In this document: one piece after another, positions 35,551-47,100 of the stretch
Numbering within the stretch: position 1 is the stretch's first letter
Layout of the letters: each line of letters opens with the position of its first letter
NCBI GenBank assembly: GCA_017302895.1
Contig: JAFLBV010000001.1
Location: forward strand, 310,001-374,000
Source of the DNA: Ignavibacteria bacterium
Lineage (GTDB): Bacteria > Bacteroidota > Ignavibacteria > Ignavibacteriales > Ignavibacteriaceae
Length of the DNA: 64,000 nucleotides
Direction of reading: 5' to 3'
Translations under genes and position numbers: made by a program
The notes under the pieces: generated by a model
Told to the model about the DNA's origin: nothing
The model's input: the letters and a program-made list of their open reading frames with translations, nothing else
Databases searched by the model: none

Positions 35551-38019
35551 TTGAAATTTACCATAAGAAACAAGACAGCAATAATCTGGAAAGACCGAAA
35601 AATTTCGTATCAGGAATTCTTTCAGCAGTCACAGTACTATGCTTCTCTTTACTCTGAAATCAAAGCAGATAAAGTTGCGATTTATTCACCAAATCGCCCT
35701 GAGTGGACTTTTGCATTTTTCTCCGCCTGGTTGAATAATGCAACCGCTGTCCCGATTGACTTTATGTCACAGCCTTCGGAAGTTTCATACATTCTCAATG
35801 ATTCAAGACCCGAGGTGGTTTTTATTCCGGAAGAGTTTCGTGAAAATTTTTCGAAAATTGAAGAATCTCTCCAATACAAACCGAAAGTAGTGGTTTTTGA
35901 AGAACTGACCGGCGATTTTGAGAAATTTACAGCTCAGGATTTTATTCAGGATGATCACGATAAAACTGCGGTGATAACCTACACTTCAGGCACGACAGGA
36001 AACCCGAAGGGAGTGATGCTTTCATTCGAAAATATTTTGAAGAATCTTGAAGGAGTCTGTGAAAGTGTACCGATATACACACCGGAACGAAACACACTTG
36101 CTCTTTTGCCAATGCATCACATCCTTCCCCTTTTAGGTTCATTCATCGCACCGATCTATTCAGGTGGGACACTTGCCTTTTCGCCTTCAATGGTTTCAGA
36201 GGATATTATTGCGACACTTCAAAACAATGGAATTGCTATCATCATCGGAGTTCCCAGGTTATATGAAGCCATTCGCAAGGGGATAATGGACAAGATTAAG
36301 AAAAGTCCTGTGGCAAGAGCCCTCTTTGCACTGGCAAAAAAAGTGAATTCAAGAAGTTTTTCCAAAAAGATATTTGGTACTGTCCACAGAAAGTTTGGGG
36401 GCAAAGTTGAATTTATGGTTTGTGGTGGAGCAAAACTCAATGAGGAAGTTGCATCTGATTACAAGACGCTCGGATTCGAGATGCTTGAGGGCTACGGTAT
36501 GACAGAATGTGCACCAATGATCACATTCACCAGACCAGGCAGATGGAAAATCGGTTCAGCAGGCGAGTTGCTTCAGGGTGTTGAACTTGAAACCCGTGAC
36601 GGTGAGATTTTCGTCAGAGGCAGAAATGTGATGAAGGGCTACTACAACAAACCCGAGGCAACAGCCGAAGTGCTTCAGGACGGATGGTTGAGGACAGGAG
36701 ATTTAGGTCACCTCGATGAGGAAGGGTACATCCACATCACCGGAAGATCGAAAGAGATAATAATCCTCTCAAACGGGAAAAATATTTCGCCCGAGGAGAT
36801 AGAGGGAAAGTTGAAAGAAACCTCTGATTATGTGTCTGAAGTTGCTGCCTATGCTGAAAACGATAATATTGCCGTAGCAATCTTCCCGAATTTCAAAAAA
36901 CTCGCTGAAAAAGAAATCCACAACTATGAAGAAACTTTCAGATGGGAAGTGATCGACAAATACAACAAAAATTCACACCCGTCAAAAAAGATTGCCAAAT
37001 TTGTTTTGTTTAAGGAAGAACTTCCAAAGACAAGACTTGGTAAAATACAACGGTTTAAAATTGCTTCAATGGTAGCGGATACCTCACGAGACAAGGCAGT
37101 CGATAAAAAGCCGCAACCTGAATTCGAAGAATTCATTGTGATCAGAGATTATCTGACAGAACAGAAGAAAACCGCTGTTTATGCTGATGATCATTTCGAA
37201 ATGGATCTTGCTCTCGACAGTCTTGACAAAGTCAATTTTCATGTCTTTCTCGAATCAACTTTCGGTATCAAGGTAAAAGAGGACATTTTTGTCCATCATC
37301 CGACCGTTGAAAAACTCTCCCGTTTCATGAAAGAGAACAAAGCGAAAATCAGTGTTGAAACCGTAAAATGGTCGGAGATTTTCAAGGAAAAAGTTGACCT
37401 TAAGCTTCCAAAAAGCTGGTTTACTCAAAATCTGTTCAAAAACTCCTCCAAGGTTCTGTTCAAGCTTTATTTCAGAATAAAAGGTGAGGGTCTCGAAAAT
37501 CTTCCTTCAGGTCCGTTTATTCTCGCACCAAATCATCAAAGCTTCTTTGACGGACTGTTTGTTTCGATGTTCATTAAAAATTCCATTTTTAAAAACACAT
37601 ATTTCTATGCCAAAGAGAAGCATGTGAAAGGTAAGTTCCTGAAGGCTCTTGCGAACAGGAATAATGTAGTTGTGATGGATATAAACAAAGATTTGAAAGA
37701 GTCATTGCAAAAACTTGCGTCACTGCTCGAAAAAGGGAAAAACATCATAATTTTCCCTGAAGGTACGAGAACCCGCACAGGTGCCTTGGGAGAGTTTAAG
37801 AAGGCTTTTGCCATTCTTGCTCACGAGAAGAATGTCCCGGTGGTTCCTGTTTCAATTGATGGTGCAATTGATGCATTGCCAAGAGGGAGTTTCGTCCCGA
37901 GACCCTGGAAAAAGATCAAAGTAAAGTTTCACAAACCTGTTTATCCCGAAGGACATAATTACGACTCGCTCGTGGATGCAGTTTTCGAACAGGTTTCCGG
38001 TGAGTTGAAGAAGGCATAA
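35551..38019 (+). CDS. Fusion of acyl-activating enzyme, ACP and PlsC acyltransferase
   Basis: 822 residues from TTG 35551, with GGAG 6-7 nt upstream. Residues 1-500 are an AMP-dependent ligase: YTSGTTGNPKGVM, the YGMTE motif, RTGDLG, GRSKEIIILSNGKNISPEE, and catalytic Lys in PKTRLGKIQR. Residues 525-600 are an ACP domain with Ser557 in LALDSLDKV. Residues 615-822 are an LPLAT/PlsC domain with NHQSFFD (661-667) and FPEGTR (735-740). The protein could load a fatty acid onto its own carrier and transfer it to a lysophospholipid, like E. coli Aas plus a built-in ACP. It stands between two terminators or promoters as a single gene. Confidence in the domains is high; the acceptor is inferred. Confidence 0.9.
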   Translation: MKFTIRNKTAIIWKDRKISYQEFFQQSQYYASLYSEIKADKVAIYSPNRPEWTFAFFSAWLNNATAVPIDFMSQPSEVSYILNDSRPEVVFIPEEFRENFSKIEESLQYKPKVVVFEELTGDFEKFTAQDFIQDDHDKTAVITYTSGTTGNPKGVMLSFENILKNLEGVCESVPIYTPERNTLALLPMHHILPLLGSFIAPIYSGGTLAFSPSMVSEDIIATLQNNGIAIIIGVPRLYEAIRKGIMDKIKKSPVARALFALAKKVNSRSFSKKIFGTVHRKFGGKVEFMVCGGAKLNEEVASDYKTLGFEMLEGYGMTECAPMITFTRPGRWKIGSAGELLQGVELETRDGEIFVRGRNVMKGYYNKPEATAEVLQDGWLRTGDLGHLDEEGYIHITGRSKEIIILSNGKNISPEEIEGKLKETSDYVSEVAAYAENDNIAVAIFPNFKKLAEKEIHNYEETFRWEVIDKYNKNSHPSKKIAKFVLFKEELPKTRLGKIQRFKIASMVADTSRDKAVDKKPQPEFEEFIVIRDYLTEQKKTAVYADDHFEMDLALDSLDKVNFHVFLESTFGIKVKEDIFVHHPTVEKLSRFMKENKAKISVETVKWSEIFKEKVDLKLPKSWFTQNLFKNSSKVLFKLYFRIKGEGLENLPSGPFILAPNHQSFFDGLFVSMFIKNSIFKNTYFYAKEKHVKGKFLKALANRNNVVVMDINKDLKESLQKLASLLEKGKNIIIFPEGTRTRTGALGEFKKAFAILAHEKNVPVVPVSIDGAIDALPRGSFVPRPWKKIKVKFHKPVYPEGHNYDSLVDAVFEQVSGELKKA

Positions 38020-38123
38020 TTAGTATAATTGAACTTATAATTATCCTTCCCTTTTTGCTTTTTTTAGTTCAGGGAAAATGTTTACCTTGAGGATGAAGAA
38101 AGTTGTGATATCATAATTTTTTT

Positions 38124-38149
38124 CCTCTTCGAATTCATTTTTGAAGAGG
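38124..38149 (+). other. Leader hairpin before the type IX cargo gene
   Basis: Perfect 7-bp inverted repeat CCTCTTC (38124-38130) and GAAGAGG (38143-38149), about 75 bp before ATG 38222. No T-run follows it, so it is not a terminator; it may shape the 5' leader of the mRNA. Confidence 0.35.
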
Positions 38150-38221
38150 TACATACGGGTTGCTGACAACAGTTATCCGGAAAATTTCATCAATCAATCA
38201 TTCATTAAAGACAGGTGGTTT

Positions 38222-41200
38222 ATGCGAAATAAACTTACTTTTACGGTTAGTGCCTGGATGATTGCTTTATTCCTGATTCTAGGAATAAATCAATCGCAAG
38301 CACAATACCGGACGACACTTTGGGAGAAGGGTGCAAAGCTCGCCTCTCTTCCGGCGTGGTTTGGCACCGCTAACTCAGAGCGTGGCCTTGCTTACGGCAA
38401 TGGTAAAATTTATGTTTCAACAACTAAATACGGGACCAGAGTGCTTGTTCTGGATGCTGCTACGGGAGATTCTGTTGGCGTTCTTGACATGACAGGCGTC
38501 TCCGGTGGTTCTGGAGCAGCAATTGCTGATGTTGAAGTGGATGCAGATGGAGCAATCTATGCCTGCAACCTTGTTGTTACTGCCACAACTTCGGCATTCA
38601 AAATTTACAGATGGGCGAATGATGCGGCAGTGCCGGTAAATATCATTTCTTCATCAACTCCTGCTGCAAGACTTGGTGACAAGTTTACAGTAGTTGGTTC
38701 CACGAATAACAATTCACTTGTAATATATGCTGCCACTTCAACCACCAACAAGGTTTACAAGTGGACAACCGCAGACAACGGTACTACCTATTTACAAGAT
38801 TCAATAACACTTACAGGTGTTTCAACCACATCGCCCGGTTCAACTCCAGTAGTATATCCTCTAACAGCCGGTTTATCGGAATTCGTTTACAAGTCAAACG
38901 GTTCACAGGGCAGAAGATTCAATGCTGATGGAACTGTAATAGACTCTTTAAGTGCGAATGCAGTTGGGAACACAGGATCCAATGCTCTTCGTTACTTTAC
39001 GATGAACGGACGGAAGTACATTGCCATTTATCTCTACACAGGAAATCCACAAAATGGAATTCGTTTGATAGATGTAACCAACCAGTACAGCACACAACAC
39101 CTGGTTCTTGACTATACCCCGAGTATAGGTACTACTGCTAACGCTAATGGAACAGGTGATGTTGCGATGTTGCTTGGTTCAGGAGAAGTGACTTTTTATG
39201 TACTTGCGACAAACAATGGTATCGCTGCGTATAAATACTTCTTTAATGGATTACCTGAGACAAATACTGTTACTACTTTCCCTTATACCTATGATTTTAG
39301 CAATGGTTTAATCACCGGTAACGGCTGGTCTGGTAATTTTATTGACAGAGGTACTGAATCCAGGACCAATTATGCCGCCAGATACCTCTACAATTATATT
39401 CCGACCACTCAGGCCGGTTTAACATTTGGTAACCTTACTTCACCTAAAATTCAGCTTCCTGCAGGGCACAGGGTTAAATTCTGGTGGAAAGATGATGATA
39501 TTACTGCCGTAATTGGTCAGGATACAACATTTTTTGAAGTATCAACCAATAACGGTTCGACATGGACCACCCTTGGGTTTATGTCGAGAGCCAGCTCAAT
39601 GGCTGCTTATGAAGAAGCAATTTTTGATCTGAGCGCATATGCAGGAAACAATTTCAGAATGAGATGGAGAGATAAAACCAACGGTACATTCTCTGCTTAT
39701 GGTTTTGGTCTTGATGATATTCTCATTGAACCTGTTCCACAGGTTGCAGTTATTGGATTGAATCCAACAACTACTGCATTTGGAACAACCTATGTTGGTG
39801 GCAACATGCAAAAAACAGTTGTCGTCAGCAATACAGGTGGCGTACCTCTTACAGCTACATTGACTTTGCCAACAGGAATAACAGCGAATTCAACCTCGTT
39901 GAATGTTCCAAACGGACAGTCATTCAATCTTATTCTGACATGGACACCAACAGGTGCGGGTGCATACAGTGATTCGATAAGATTCGTAACGAATGATGCA
40001 ACAGCGAGTGATTTTTACTATAAACTCACAGGTACCGCTGTAACTCCTTTCGTACTTAATGAAGTAGTACAAAATTTTGATACTTCCACAGGTACAATTC
40101 CTGCAAACTGGACAGGCAATTACACCGTTGTAGCTGGTGGAGGAGTTGGCTGGTCAAAGAGACTCACCAAGAATCTTTATGGTACATCAACCAATATGAC
40201 CGGTCTGTTCACAACTCCATTTTTCTCTGCAACTGCCTCTTCAGTTCTGAGATTTAAATACAGAGCAGTGAATTTTAGCGGATACGGCACCGGTACAGCT
40301 ACAGCTACTCCTGCTTCTGATTTCAAGATTTGGATTTCAGTGTCAACCAACTATGGTGGATCATTCACCGTTGTTGATTCAATAGGAGCCCATAATCACA
40401 ATCCAGATACCAACTATGTCCAAAAATCTTGGAATCTGAGCGCTTATGCCGGTCAAAATATCCAGGTAAAGATAGATGGCACAAGATTAAATACAGCCGA
40501 TTTCTACTCTGATTTTGATGACTGGTTCATGGGAACTCCTCCTGTAGTAGCCATTGATTGGGGTAACCTGCAATGGCCCGCAACTGCAACCATCACCGCA
40601 GGTGACTCAGTTACCGTTTACGGTCAGGCTTATAAAGCCGGTGTGACTGACTCTACGGGTCAGGCATTTGGCTTGAAGGCATGGGTTGGTGTTAGTGCTA
40701 CAAACACAGATCCATCAACGTGGCCTAACTGGACACAAGCAACTTTCAATGTTCAGTCAGGTAATAACGATGAGTTCATGGCTTCCATCGGAAAAACTCT
40801 TGCACCCGGAACCTACTATTACGCCTACAGATATGAATACCTGGGCGGACCTTTCCGTTACGGAGGTTACAGTTCAGGTGGCGGTGGATTCTGGGATGGA
40901 ACCACCAATGTAAGTGGTGTTCTCACAGTTAATCCTTGGACAATTACTTCATTCCCTTATTTCCAGGGTTTTGAAGATGTCGCTTTCCCGCCAACAGGAT
41001 GGGTAAGAGAAGATAAAAACGGTGGTACCACATGGACGAGAGCAACTGCTTCACCAAGAACCGGTCTCGGTCATATGCGTTATACATATAACGGAACAAC
41101 TCCTGGTAACGACTGGATGATTTCACCCGGGGTCCAGATGACGGCCGGTCAATCACTCCAATTGTCATACTGGTTTAAGGCCGCTTCCAATGCTTACCCC

Positions 41201-43939
41201 GAGAAATTAAAAGTTCTTGTAGGTAAAGGCGCACAGACTGCAGACAGTTTAACAACAGTTCTCGCAGATCACCCGAACATTATCAATACTGTCTATGAAA
41301 ACAATGCTGTTTTCTTCACTGCGCCTGCAACAGGAGTCTATTACTTTGGATTCCAGGCATATTCGATAGCAGATCAATGGAATCTTGATGTTGATGATAT
41401 CACCATCTCAGCTCCAAGAATTGTTGATTATGCTGTTGTTGGCCTAACCCAGACTACCGGTCAGGGAGAAGGTTTCAAATCATTCAATATGTCGAAGAAA
41501 AATCCTACACTTCAGCTCGACATGAAGAATACCGGAAGAGCTGCTTCGAATGTAAATAACAGTTCGCTGATTAAATCAGACATACTTACAACCGAACTGG
41601 CCGGACTTCTTCCTGTATACATCCAGTCAACAATAAAGAGACTCGGAAGCACAGGGCCTGCATTTACAGTAAATGCATCATTCGATGGAACCAGTGCTGC
41701 ACCTGTGAACAGACCCGGTATCGGAACTATTGGAGAGATAGAAAATGTACCGTTCCAGTTTACCCCAACAGCAAGAGGAACTTTCTCCGTGCTGTCGTTT
41801 GTAACATCGGCGGGTGATTCCGTTTCATCAAATGATTCTCTCTACAATCATAAAATCCGCGTTTATCCGGATTCAGCAATAGTTCTCAAAAACGATGATG
41901 CAGAAAACAACCCTCTAACATCTGTCGGTTTCGGAACAAATAATCTCCCGCTGACGGCAGGAGTTCGTTTTACCGCTGACAGAAACATGAGACTTGCAAA
42001 CATAGATGCGATTTACAGAAATGAAAACGCTCCCGATTCGATCGAAGTGAAAGTATGGGCTGCCGGTGTTGATACACTTGCTCCTGGTGCTCTCCTTTAT
42101 TCGAAGAAATTTGCCGGTATCAACTACATTAACGGTGGTGCCGCAACTCAGCTCGTGACACTTCCACTTGGAAATGACGCTCCGACATTCCTTAACGGAA
42201 GCGATTTCTGGGTTAGTATTTCATTCGTTGCTGCAATCCAATTCCCGATGGGTGCTCACACAGGTACAATTCCTAAACCGGGAAGAAGCTTCCTGTCATC
42301 CGATGGCGGATCTGTTTGGTTGCCATTGGTACTTTCATCCACACCTTATGCATGGACTATGCGTTCTGTGGGTGTACCTTATACACCTCCACCACCACCG
42401 GTCTACAGCACATTGTGGGAAAAATCCGCTGCACAAGCATCACTTCCTTCATGGTTCTCGACTACGAACAATGAAAGAGGATTTGCTTATGGTATGGTTG
42501 ATGATGGAACGGGAAGTAAAGTCGGAAGACTCCTTGTTGTTTCAAGAAATGGCGGAAACAGCGTTAAAGTCGTCGATCCTGCTACAGGTGCTGACGCCGG
42601 TTCACTGACAATGGATGCCATAATTGCAGGCGGTCTTATCGTGATAAATGACATCGAAGTTACATATGACGGTAAAATTCTTGCTTCCAATGTTGTCGGT
42701 TCAACTGCCGGTGCCGAATACAGAGTATATATGTGGAACAGTCTGACAGCTACCCCTGTTTTGGCACTTTCATATATGACTCCCGCAAACACACCAGCTA
42801 TCAGAATTGGAGACAAATTCAGAGTTACCGGAAACTTCTACAACAACACAGCAGTTCTCTGGGCAGCCGATGCTTCGAATGCAAAAGTCTATAAATTCTC
42901 TATGAGTAATGGTGCTTTTAGCAACATTCCAGAGATTATTACACTTAGCAACGGTGCTTTTGGTGGATCAGCCTCAGTGGCTCCGCTTCCTGACGGTTCG
43001 TTCTACTATAATGCCGGCGGCAAAAATGTTATGAAATACACTTCAACAGGTACAATCATCGATACCATCCCCGGTTCCATTATCGGAACGGGCTCCAACT
43101 CGATTCAATTTCTTGGAAGTGTATCCAGAGCAACAAATGAATATGTAGTTACATTCGCACATGGTGCAGGAAATGAGAATGGATTTATCGCTCAGGTTCC
43201 TGATGGTAATCCAAAACTCGGTACCTTGTATGGTAAATCAACTACACTCGGCGCCAACTCCAACGCGAACGGAACAGGTGATGTTGCTTACATGTTTAAT
43301 TCTGACAATTCCATCACCGTTTTCGTTCTTTCGACGAACAACGGTTTCGGTGCTTACAAGCTATTGAATACCGTTCCTGTTGAATTGACTTCTTTCACTG
43401 CAACTGCCACTGGTTCAAATGTGAATCTTAGCTGGGCAACTGCAACTGAAACCAATTCTTCGGAATTTGTGGTTGAAAGAAAAGCAAACACCGGAAACTG
43501 GGAATCAGCAGGTTCAGTAAAAGCTGCAGGTACCACCACTTCACCAAGAGCATACTCGTTCGTCGATAAGAATGTTGCCTCAGGCAAATATTCCTACAGA
43601 CTGAAACAGGTTGATCTTGACGGAACTTCCACTACTTTCGCAGCAGTTGAAGTTGAAGTCGGAACACCCGCAACATTTGATCTGAGTCAGAACTATCCTA
43701 ACCCGTTCAATCCAAGCACCAGAGTTAACTTCTCGCTGCCAACAGCATCGAATGTTACTCTCGAAGTCTTTGATATCTCGGGTCAGAAGGTAGCTACTGT
43801 AATCTCAGGTTACCTGACTGCAGGTTATCATTCAGCAGACATCGATGCACAGAAGTTTGGACTTTCCTCCGGTATTTATCTCTATAAATTATCGGCAGGT
43901 CAGTTTACTTCAACAAAGAAGATGATTCTGATGAAATAA
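38222..43939 (+). CDS. Giant secreted protein with type IX sorting domain
   Basis: 1905 residues from ATG 38222, which directly precedes a signal peptide ending QSQAQ; the in-frame ATG 81 bp upstream would put 27 polar residues before it. Residues 30-390 form a DUF4623-like beta-propeller unit (TTLWEKGAKLASLPAWF, NANGTGDVA), repeated near the C-terminus (about 1390-1770, STLWEKSAAQASLPSWF). Between them are MAM/concanavalin-like jelly-roll segments (WSGNFIDRGTES, ISPGVQMTAGQSL) and an ASPM/SPD-2-like Ig domain. The last 85 residues, beginning near SQNYPNPFNPSTRV, are a type IX secretion signal. Surface attachment or adhesion is likely; no enzyme motif was seen. Confidence 0.85.
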   Translation: MRNKLTFTVSAWMIALFLILGINQSQAQYRTTLWEKGAKLASLPAWFGTANSERGLAYGNGKIYVSTTKYGTRVLVLDAATGDSVGVLDMTGVSGGSGAAIADVEVDADGAIYACNLVVTATTSAFKIYRWANDAAVPVNIISSSTPAARLGDKFTVVGSTNNNSLVIYAATSTTNKVYKWTTADNGTTYLQDSITLTGVSTTSPGSTPVVYPLTAGLSEFVYKSNGSQGRRFNADGTVIDSLSANAVGNTGSNALRYFTMNGRKYIAIYLYTGNPQNGIRLIDVTNQYSTQHLVLDYTPSIGTTANANGTGDVAMLLGSGEVTFYVLATNNGIAAYKYFFNGLPETNTVTTFPYTYDFSNGLITGNGWSGNFIDRGTESRTNYAARYLYNYIPTTQAGLTFGNLTSPKIQLPAGHRVKFWWKDDDITAVIGQDTTFFEVSTNNGSTWTTLGFMSRASSMAAYEEAIFDLSAYAGNNFRMRWRDKTNGTFSAYGFGLDDILIEPVPQVAVIGLNPTTTAFGTTYVGGNMQKTVVVSNTGGVPLTATLTLPTGITANSTSLNVPNGQSFNLILTWTPTGAGAYSDSIRFVTNDATASDFYYKLTGTAVTPFVLNEVVQNFDTSTGTIPANWTGNYTVVAGGGVGWSKRLTKNLYGTSTNMTGLFTTPFFSATASSVLRFKYRAVNFSGYGTGTATATPASDFKIWISVSTNYGGSFTVVDSIGAHNHNPDTNYVQKSWNLSAYAGQNIQVKIDGTRLNTADFYSDFDDWFMGTPPVVAIDWGNLQWPATATITAGDSVTVYGQAYKAGVTDSTGQAFGLKAWVGVSATNTDPSTWPNWTQATFNVQSGNNDEFMASIGKTLAPGTYYYAYRYEYLGGPFRYGGYSSGGGGFWDGTTNVSGVLTVNPWTITSFPYFQGFEDVAFPPTGWVREDKNGGTTWTRATASPRTGLGHMRYTYNGTTPGNDWMISPGVQMTAGQSLQLSYWFKAASNAYPEKLKVLVGKGAQTADSLTTVLADHPNIINTVYENNAVFFTAPATGVYYFGFQAYSIADQWNLDVDDITISAPRIVDYAVVGLTQTTGQGEGFKSFNMSKKNPTLQLDMKNTGRAASNVNNSSLIKSDILTTELAGLLPVYIQSTIKRLGSTGPAFTVNASFDGTSAAPVNRPGIGTIGEIENVPFQFTPTARGTFSVLSFVTSAGDSVSSNDSLYNHKIRVYPDSAIVLKNDDAENNPLTSVGFGTNNLPLTAGVRFTADRNMRLANIDAIYRNENAPDSIEVKVWAAGVDTLAPGALLYSKKFAGINYINGGAATQLVTLPLGNDAPTFLNGSDFWVSISFVAAIQFPMGAHTGTIPKPGRSFLSSDGGSVWLPLVLSSTPYAWTMRSVGVPYTPPPPPVYSTLWEKSAAQASLPSWFSTTNNERGFAYGMVDDGTGSKVGRLLVVSRNGGNSVKVVDPATGADAGSLTMDAIIAGGLIVINDIEVTYDGKILASNVVGSTAGAEYRVYMWNSLTATPVLALSYMTPANTPAIRIGDKFRVTGNFYNNTAVLWAADASNAKVYKFSMSNGAFSNIPEIITLSNGAFGGSASVAPLPDGSFYYNAGGKNVMKYTSTGTIIDTIPGSIIGTGSNSIQFLGSVSRATNEYVVTFAHGAGNENGFIAQVPDGNPKLGTLYGKSTTLGANSNANGTGDVAYMFNSDNSITVFVLSTNNGFGAYKLLNTVPVELTSFTATATGSNVNLSWATATETNSSEFVVERKANTGNWESAGSVKAAGTTTSPRAYSFVDKNVASGKYSYRLKQVDLDGTSTTFAAVEVEVGTPATFDLSQNYPNPFNPSTRVNFSLPTASNVTLEVFDISGQKVATVISGYLTAGYHSADIDAQKFGLSSGIYLYKLSAGQFTSTKKMILMK

Positions 43940-44010
43940 GTAGGAAGTATGAAGTATGAGGTATGTAAAATAATACCTGATGCCTAATACCTAATACCAA
44001 GAAGAAAATT

Positions 44011-44041
44011 AAGCTGTCTCAGAAATGGGGCAGCTTTTTTT
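44011..44041 (+). terminator. Intrinsic terminator after the first cargo gene
   Basis: AAGCTG (44011-44016) pairs with CAGCTT (44031-44036), then a T tract to 44041. Confidence 0.7.
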
Positions 44042-44141
44042 GTTTAAATCACTTGATATAAGCTAAATAATGATTAATTTGCATGTCATAGAAACGATTA
44101 ATTTAATTATTCACTACAATCAAATAAATAAGGAACGAGTT

Positions 44142-47100
44142 ATGAAAAAACTTGTTACAGTCTTACTGTTTTTGAGTATAGCATCAAGTTTTGCTTTTGC
44201 ACAAATGCAGTATAATTTCGGCAGGGCTACCGCAGCTTATGAGGGTAATACTGCCGGTTCTCAATTCACATGGACAGGTACCGCAGACGATGGATATTCA
44301 GCTCCTGTTCTTATAGGATTTCCTTTTACATACGCCGGAGTAGCCCGCGATACATTCCAGGTATCGACGAATGGTTTTTTTAGATTTGGATCAGGTCTTG
44401 CAAATTCCACATTTTCTAACGCATTAAACGGTACTCTCAGAAGCATTCTGGCACCGTTGTGGGATGATTTAAAAGCCTCGGATTCCTCTAAAGTAACCTA
44501 CCAGGTTACAGGAGATGCTCCTAACAGAATCCTGACTGTTGAGTGGAAATTAATGCACTTCCCATACAATAATGTTGACCCAAATTCAAATTTCATGGTC
44601 AAACTCTATGAGACTACAAATATCATTGAGTATGTGTATGGCGGTTTCGTTGTACCTACTTCAACTACTATTCCTACTGCATCAATTGGAATGTCGAACT
44701 CAACCACGATTCTGACTGCAAGCCAGGCAACGGGTCAATTCTTTTCGATCAATATCGGTGGAATCGCGGGTGCACGAGTATTCCATCAGTCCATGGGTCA
44801 GGAATTTAACGGCGTGGCTGCTTTTCCTGATTCAGGAACCGTTTTTACTTTTACACCGACAACACCCAATCCTCTCTCCGGCAACTATACTGTTGGTAGT
44901 GGTGGAAACTTTGCAACACTTAGTGCTGCAGCAATGTTTTTAAATAGAAATGGTGTTTCGGGTCCTGTTACACTTACGGTTAATTCAGGCACATATGATG
45001 ACATTTTTCATCTTATAGATGTTGCAGGAACCTCGTCAACTAATACAATTAAACTTGTTGGTTCAGGTACTGTGGTGCTTTCTCCACTTAACGGAAGTTA
45101 TTCAACCACATCTCCGGGTGCAGCATCAGGTGATGCTATTATCAGACTCGAAGGTGCTCAATATGTAACCATTGAAGGTCTTCAGTTGGTTGACAACCTG
45201 AACAACCTGACAACCAGAACCAAATTCAACATGGGTGTTCTGATGCGTAATGCTGTTTACCCTGTGTCAGGTGTCGCAACATTCATTGGTGCGAAATACA
45301 ATACAATTAAAAATGTTTCTATCGATCTTAATGCAATGAACGGCCAGCCAAATGCCGGAGCAATTGGTATCAGACTCGGAACATTGGGAACTAACGCTAC
45401 TGATACCCTGGGTGCGAACAGTTACAACACAATTCAGAATTGTATCATCGAAGATTTCTGGAGAGCTGCTGTACAAATGTATGGTTTCCAGGGCGTTACC
45501 AATCCTGACAGAGGCAACAGAATTATCGGTACTGATGGCAATTTCTGCGAATTCAGAAATGTTAATGTCAATGCAGGTGCAGCAGCCGATATCAGAACTA
45601 TCGAGATGAATGCTCAATTTAACCCGCTAATTGAAAATGTAAAGATATCCAATATCAAAGCTTCAGTCATGGTTACAAACAGTGTTTATGGTATCAGATT
45701 GAATCCGGCCAACTCTGCCACAGATCATGTCTCAGGTAATGTTGTTATCAGAAATGTAAGTATAGAAGGCATCTGGTCAGATGGAACTACACCAACCACC
45801 AGTCTTGCAGTCGGTATGGACATTCAGCAATTGGGTCTAAATTCAACATTGCTTATTGATAAATGCTCCATTAAAGACATTTACAGCAATGGCAGCACTA
45901 CCGGTAGAGCTTTTGGTCTTCAGATGAACAACGGTTTCGCAACCGGTGCAAATGTTACCAGAATACAGAATTGTTATATTTATGATCTCAGAGCGCCTCG
46001 TTCCACTGCATCAGGTACTGCAACAGGTCCCGCACTTCATGGAATGAACCTTCAGGCTACAGCCGGACCGGTTACTTATGAAGTTTACTACAATACAGTA
46101 CTTCTCGATGGTAATACTGCTCCAACTCTTGCAGCCACCCATTCAACAAACCTCTTTTGGGGAAACTTTGGTAACGGTGTTCTTGACTTAAGAAATAATA
46201 TTCTTGTGAACATGACACAATCAGGTACAGGAAGAAATTCTGTTCTCTTTGCCTCATCGGGAACAAACTTCCTGAAACTTGCTGCAACCACAAACAACAA
46301 CCTGCTTTATGCTGATACAGCACAGGTTCTTGATGTGATAGCTTACAACGCAGCCCTTGACTATGTAACCCTTGCTGATTACAAAGCTTATGTAACTCCA
46401 AGAGATACATTTGCAGTAACTGAGAAAGTGCCATTCCAGAGCTACGCAGCTCCTGTAAATCCAAGAATCAACACAGGCATGCCAACCCAGGCTAACGCCG
46501 GTGCACTTCCGATTGCAGGTGTTACAACCGATTTCTATGGTAACTTCAGAAATGCAAATACACCTGACATTGGTGCAGAAGAGTTCACAAATGAAGTAAA
46601 CGCCCCTTCAAATCTTGCAGCTACAAGTAACAATCCTTTCTATGTTCAACTGACATGGACAGACAATTCAGGTAACGAAGAAGGTTTCTACCTTGAGCGT
46701 AAAGATGGTGACTCAACAAGCGTGAATGCTTATTCTGTTATCAAAACCCTCATTGCAGGTGCGACCTCTGTAAGGGATTCCTCGATTCAGGGTTCAACAT
46801 CGTACACATACAGAATCAAAGCCTTCAACGGACAAATCAGCTCTGCTTACTCAAATCAGGCTCAGGTTGTTACAATCGTTCCTGTTGAACTGACATCATT
46901 TACAGTAACCGCTGATAAAAACAATGTTAATCTTGCATGGTCAACAGCTACTGAGACAAACTCGAATCAGTTTATCGTTGAGAGAAAAACAGCGGGTAGT
47001 GAGTGGACAGAAGCCGGAACAGTTAAAGCTGCCGGAACCTCTACCACAACCAAAACTTATTCATTCTCGGAGAAGAATCTTACAGCAGGAAAATATTCCT

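Noticed and set aside
43945..44000. GAAGTAT/AATACCT short repeats after the first cargo gene
   Set aside because: Short, low-complexity spacer sequence; possible imperfect hairpin but nothing specific.
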